The notes beneath the pieces are model-generated. The model was not told where the DNA came from. It did not search any database and worked only from the letters and a program-made list of their open reading frames with translations. From Spirochaetaceae bacterium (GTDB lineage Bacteria > Spirochaetota > Spirochaetia > Treponematales > Breznakiellaceae): a DNA stretch of 8,849 nucleotides. The DNA is taken from NCBI GenBank assembly GCA_031257135.1, contig JAIRPH010000045.1, forward strand, positions 1 through 8,849. The letters are read 5' to 3'. Every line of letters begins with the position of its first letter. The stretch's first letter is position 1. Both the position numbers and the translations under genes were made by a program. Below are positions 6,707 to 8,849 of this stretch, piece by piece.

Positions 6707-6719
6707 TTCATGCGTAACG

Positions 6720-6748
6720 TTGACAACGGGCAAGGGACGCCCTATAAT
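6720..6748 (+). promoter_or_regulatory. Exact consensus sigma70 promoter of the PEGA/SUMF1-smpB unit
   Basis: TTGACA (6720-6725), exactly 17 bases of spacer, then TATAAT (6743-6748): a full match to the bacterial housekeeping consensus. The predicted start of transcription, 6-8 bases after the -10 box, falls at about 6754-6756, on the ATG at 6755. Confidence 0.85.
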
Positions 6749-6754
6749 GCCGCT

Positions 6755-8290
6755 ATGTGGATTAAAGAAACACGCCGCTCCTCAGAGACACCGGATGAAG
6801 ATCGGGTCAAGCTGCCGGTTGTTTTGGGAATACGACCGGGGTATTACCTCGCCATTCTTTACGGTCTGGCGTTGGTAGTAATTTTCTTTTTCGTCTTCTG
6901 TTATCCGGGCATTGTTAAGCCGGGCGCGTTGGTTGCCTTTATCTCCGAACCGGAAGGAGCCGCGATTCGCGTTGATGATCTTACCCTGGGCAGCGCCCCG
7001 TGTGAAATCTTTATTTCCCGGGGAACCCGGAATATCGAAATGGTTCTTCCCGGTTTTAGCCCTTTCAAGACCGAAGCGGTTGTTGGAAACCGCGTTTTCG
7101 GCTCCTGGTTTTTTCCCCGGCGGCTCCGTATTACGGGAACCCTCACGGCGGCGGATCCCCTGGAGGCCCTACGGCTGGGCGCCGTCCGTTACAGCGAGTG
7201 GTCTTTTGCGGGAGAGCCATCCGAAATATGGCAAATTCCCCAGGAACTTTCCGAAGGAGCGTATCGCTCCGGCCCGGCGGCGTCAGATCCGGCGGCTCGG
7301 GAGGCCATGGAGGGGATACTTCAAGCTTCCCTCCGCTTTACCGTAACGCGGACCGGCCTGCGGGATCTCATCAGAGCCGCGGCTTTAACCGGCAATGGAG
7401 GACTTTCCCCCTCGCCGGTGACGCTGCTTCGTTTCGCTCAGGATGCGTCGGCTTACCTTTCGGATACCCCAGGCGCCGCCGTATGGCTTGCCGGTCTGCT
7501 CTCCCTGGAGTCCGCTCCTCCGGAGTCCGCTCCTCCGGAGTCCGTTCCTCCAGCATTTCAGGCGTGGTATAAAAAGAACTCCGCCGGAACTTCCGCTGGA
7601 ATTTCCGCCGGAACTTCCGCCGGCAACTCCACCGGAATTCCCGCCGAAAATTCCGCCGTATTGGAATTGGGAGGGATGGAATTCCGAAGGATCGCCGGCG
7701 GCTCCTTTACCATGCAAGGCGTTTTTCCCCATCAGGCGCTCATTGAGGATTTTTGGATTGCCGATACCGAGGTATCCTCTGAATCCTGGGCCGCGTTTCT
7801 CGCGGCTCATGATGAGTGGAGTGGAGAGCAGAGAGAGCGCCTTCGGGAACAAGGCTTGGTTACCATAGATTACCTGGGAGATTCCCCCCCCGGCATCGCC
7901 GGAATTTCCGGCGTCTCATGGTACGCTGCGGAAGCCTATTGCCGGTGGCTTACCGGGCTGCTTCCCCCTGCCCTCGCGTCATACGAGGCGCGGCTCCCCC
8001 GGGAGGCGGAGTGGGAATACGCCGCCGGGCGAGATAATCCCGCTTTGGAAGATCTTCTTGGCGGCCATTGGGAATGGTGCGGCGATCCGTACGCGCCGTT
8101 GGACTTTTTTCCAGCCCCGCCGGAATATATCCGCGCCATAGGCTCGCCGGAACGATCCCTGCGAGGCGGCGCTTGGATTAACCCGCCGGGCGCGGTCGGC
8201 GCCGAAACGAGGGCTTCTCTTCCCCCCGATACCTGTTCGGCTTTTGTTTCCTTTCGGCCCGTCATCGCTCTGAGACAAAACAATGAGTGA
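6755..8290 (+). CDS. Membrane-anchored PEGA + SUMF1/FGE-like domain protein
   Basis: A 511-residue protein from the ATG at 6755. An in-frame ATG at 6710 is rejected because it lacks a ribosome binding site and precedes the promoter. Residues 1-29 are a polar cytoplasmic tail and about 30-54 a single membrane helix. About 58-132 form a PEGA domain (ISEPEGAAIRVDD, GSAPCEIFISRGTRNIEMVLPGFSPF). A poorly defined middle region follows (about 133-250), then a repeat linker (252-302), then a SUMF1/formylglycine-generating-enzyme-like domain at about 304-506: GGMEFRRIAGGSFTM, ISGVSWYAAEAYCRWL, RLPREAEWEYAAG, GGHWEWCGDPY, LRGGAWINPP and a terminal SFRPVIAL. The stretch between EWEYAAG and HWEWC is only about 14 residues, far shorter than usual, so the domain is compacted and probably non-catalytic. 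The C-terminal part should face the periplasm. It overlaps smpB by 8 bases. The partner is unknown. Confidence 0.85.
   Translation: MWIKETRRSSETPDEDRVKLPVVLGIRPGYYLAILYGLALVVIFFFVFCYPGIVKPGALVAFISEPEGAAIRVDDLTLGSAPCEIFISRGTRNIEMVLPGFSPFKTEAVVGNRVFGSWFFPRRLRITGTLTAADPLEALRLGAVRYSEWSFAGEPSEIWQIPQELSEGAYRSGPAASDPAAREAMEGILQASLRFTVTRTGLRDLIRAAALTGNGGLSPSPVTLLRFAQDASAYLSDTPGAAVWLAGLLSLESAPPESAPPESVPPAFQAWYKKNSAGTSAGISAGTSAGNSTGIPAENSAVLELGGMEFRRIAGGSFTMQGVFPHQALIEDFWIADTEVSSESWAAFLAAHDEWSGEQRERLREQGLVTIDYLGDSPPGIAGISGVSWYAAEAYCRWLTGLLPPALASYEARLPREAEWEYAAGRDNPALEDLLGGHWEWCGDPYAPLDFFPAPPEYIRAIGSPERSLRGGAWINPPGAVGAETRASLPPDTCSAFVSFRPVIALRQNNE
7508..7552 (+). repeat. Three 15-bp tandem repeats (ESAPP x3)
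   Basis: GAGTCCGCTCCTCCG occurs twice, followed by GAGTCCGTTCCTCCA. The 15-base period preserves frame and encodes ESAPP, ESAPP, ESVPP at the start of the interdomain linker. Near-identity at third positions points to recent duplication. Confidence 0.85.
7580..7657 (+). repeat. 12-bp tandem repeats, about 6.5 units (SAGT type)
   Basis: Six units close to TCCGCCGGAACT, plus a half unit, run in frame and encode SAGT-SAGI-SAGT-SAGN-STGI-PAEN-SA. The first and third units are identical and later units are more diverged. It forms the rest of the flexible linker before the SUMF1-like domain. Confidence 0.85.
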
Positions 8291-8738
8291 AGGCGTCAAA
8301 ATCATCGCGGTAAACCGCAAGGCCCGGTACGATTATTCGGTGGACGACTGTTATGAGTGCGGCATCGAACTCCTCGGTACCGAAGTAAAAAGCTTCCGTG
8401 ACGGCAGAATATCATTTCCCGACGCCTGGGCGGAGGTTATAAAGGGCGAAATCTGGCTCCGTTCTCTTACGGTGGCGGAAAACCCCTTTTCCTCGGTGTT
8501 CAACCATGAGCCTGAGCGAAAAAAACGGCTCCTCCTCCATCGGGATGAGATTAAACGAATCACCCGGAAGGTGGACGAGAAAGGGTATACCCTCATTCCC
8601 CTTTCGTTTTATTTCAAAAAAAGCCGGGTTAAAGTGGAATTAGGCCTTTGCAAAGGGAAAAAGGCTTATGATAAGCGATCGGATATTCGGGAACGGGATG
8701 TAAAGCGGGATTTAGCCCGCGAATTCCGTCATAGATAG
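8283..8738 (+). CDS. smpB: SsrA-binding protein SmpB
   Basis: A 151-residue cytosolic RNA-binding protein that, with tmRNA (SsrA), rescues ribosomes stalled on broken mRNAs and tags the product for degradation. Family features run in order: KIIAVNRKARYDY (6-18), ECGIELLGTEVKSFRDGRISF (25-45), a GEIWLRSL strand (55-62), FNHEPERKKRLLLHRDEIKRI (73-93), IPLSFYFKKSRVKVELGLCKGKKAYDKR (104-131) and the basic C-terminal tail (RERDVKRDLAREFRHR) that enters the ribosomal decoding site. The length is normal. The ATG overlaps the end of the upstream gene by 8 bases and has no good ribosome binding site, so translation is probably coupled to that gene. No ssrA gene is seen in the window. A hairpin with a T-run follows 40 bases after the stop. 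Confidence 0.97.
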   Translation: MSEGVKIIAVNRKARYDYSVDDCYECGIELLGTEVKSFRDGRISFPDAWAEVIKGEIWLRSLTVAENPFSSVFNHEPERKKRLLLHRDEIKRITRKVDEKGYTLIPLSFYFKKSRVKVELGLCKGKKAYDKRSDIRERDVKRDLAREFRHR

Positions 8739-8849
8739 TGTCTGTCCACAAAGTCGGTTACTTTGCGGACAGACCTTGCATTTTCTCGCCTAACGGCTGC
8801 GAAAATGCGTTTTTTAAGGTGGTCTGTCCATAATGTGTCTACATTATGG
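8738..8849 (+). repeat. Structured intergenic repeat, copy B (reaches right edge)
   Basis: This is the better-preserved copy of the element at 6521-6627. Three hairpins are visible. Hairpin 1: GTCTGTCCACAAAGT (8740-8754) with ACTTTGCGGACAGAC (8760-8774), 15 positions with one mismatch. Hairpin 2: GCATTTTC (8778-8785) with GAAAATGC (8801-8808). Hairpin 3: CCATAATGT (8828-8836) with ACATTATGG (8841-8849), perfect, ending on the last base of the window. Its first base is the last base of the smpB stop codon. The true right end may lie outside. Confidence 0.85.
8778..8815 (+). terminator. Probable intrinsic terminator of smpB, within repeat copy B
   Basis: The stem GCATTTTC/GAAAATGC, with a small inner GCC/GGC pairing, is followed after one base by six T residues (8810-8815). 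Position 40 bases after the smpB stop and in the same direction fits termination of the PEGA/SUMF1-smpB transcript. The stem is AT-rich in its middle, so its strength is moderate. Confidence 0.65.

Noticed and set aside
6710..6754. N-terminal extension of the PEGA/SUMF1 protein (15 codons)
   Set aside because: The extension contains the full consensus promoter and lacks a ribosome binding site.
7443..7868. Pro-rich plus-strand frame in the repeat linker of the PEGA/SUMF1 gene
   Set aside because: It is an out-of-frame reading of the tandem repeats; the real frame continues through both flanking domains.
6521..8849. Composite transposon with terminal repeats at both ends
   Set aside because: The two copies are in direct rather than inverted orientation, no transposase is present between them, and no target-site duplication is visible.

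Overview
The window looks like part of a spirochaete chromosome, most likely a host-associated Treponema relative such as the termite-gut treponemes. This is inferred from protein style: relaxed lipoboxes, an OmpA-type C-terminus of the GHANP...NRRVEF form, a PEGA/SUMF1-like membrane protein next to smpB, and a CUT1 (LplABC/YtcQP-type) lipoprotein transport operon, at about 50% GC. No rRNA, tRNA or diagnostic marker fixes the species.

Right to left on the minus strand, from 6489 to 1, lie seven genes. First is an isochorismatase-like cysteine hydrolase (6489-5734), followed by a cluster of inverted repeats (5681-5728). Then comes a three-gene sugar-type ABC importer: permease (5616-4666), permease (4648-3743) and solute-binding lipoprotein (3703-2105). 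It is preceded by a good sigma70-like promoter and closed by a strong hairpin at 2078-2099. After this come an unrecognised 84-residue gene (1940-1686), an OmpA-family outer-membrane protein (1548-544), and the start of a Gly/Ser-repeat lipoprotein (489 to beyond the left edge). No ATPase gene is present for the importer, as is usual for this transporter class.

On the plus strand, a two-gene unit is formed by a single-pass PEGA + SUMF1/FGE-like protein (6755-8290) and smpB (8283-8738), which overlap by 8 bases. The first gene is preceded by an exact consensus promoter (TTGACA, 17 bases, TATAAT) whose expected transcription start falls on the ATG, so its mRNA is probably leaderless. The permease operon promoter has nearly the same geometry.

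The most notable non-coding signal is a structured repeat of about 110 bp. One copy (6521-6627) sits in the divergent intergenic region, and a second, same-orientation copy (8738 to the right edge) sits directly after smpB, so the two copies bracket the PEGA-smpB unit. The second copy folds into three hairpins, one followed by six T residues that would serve as the smpB terminator. I found no prophage, CRISPR array or complete insertion sequence.
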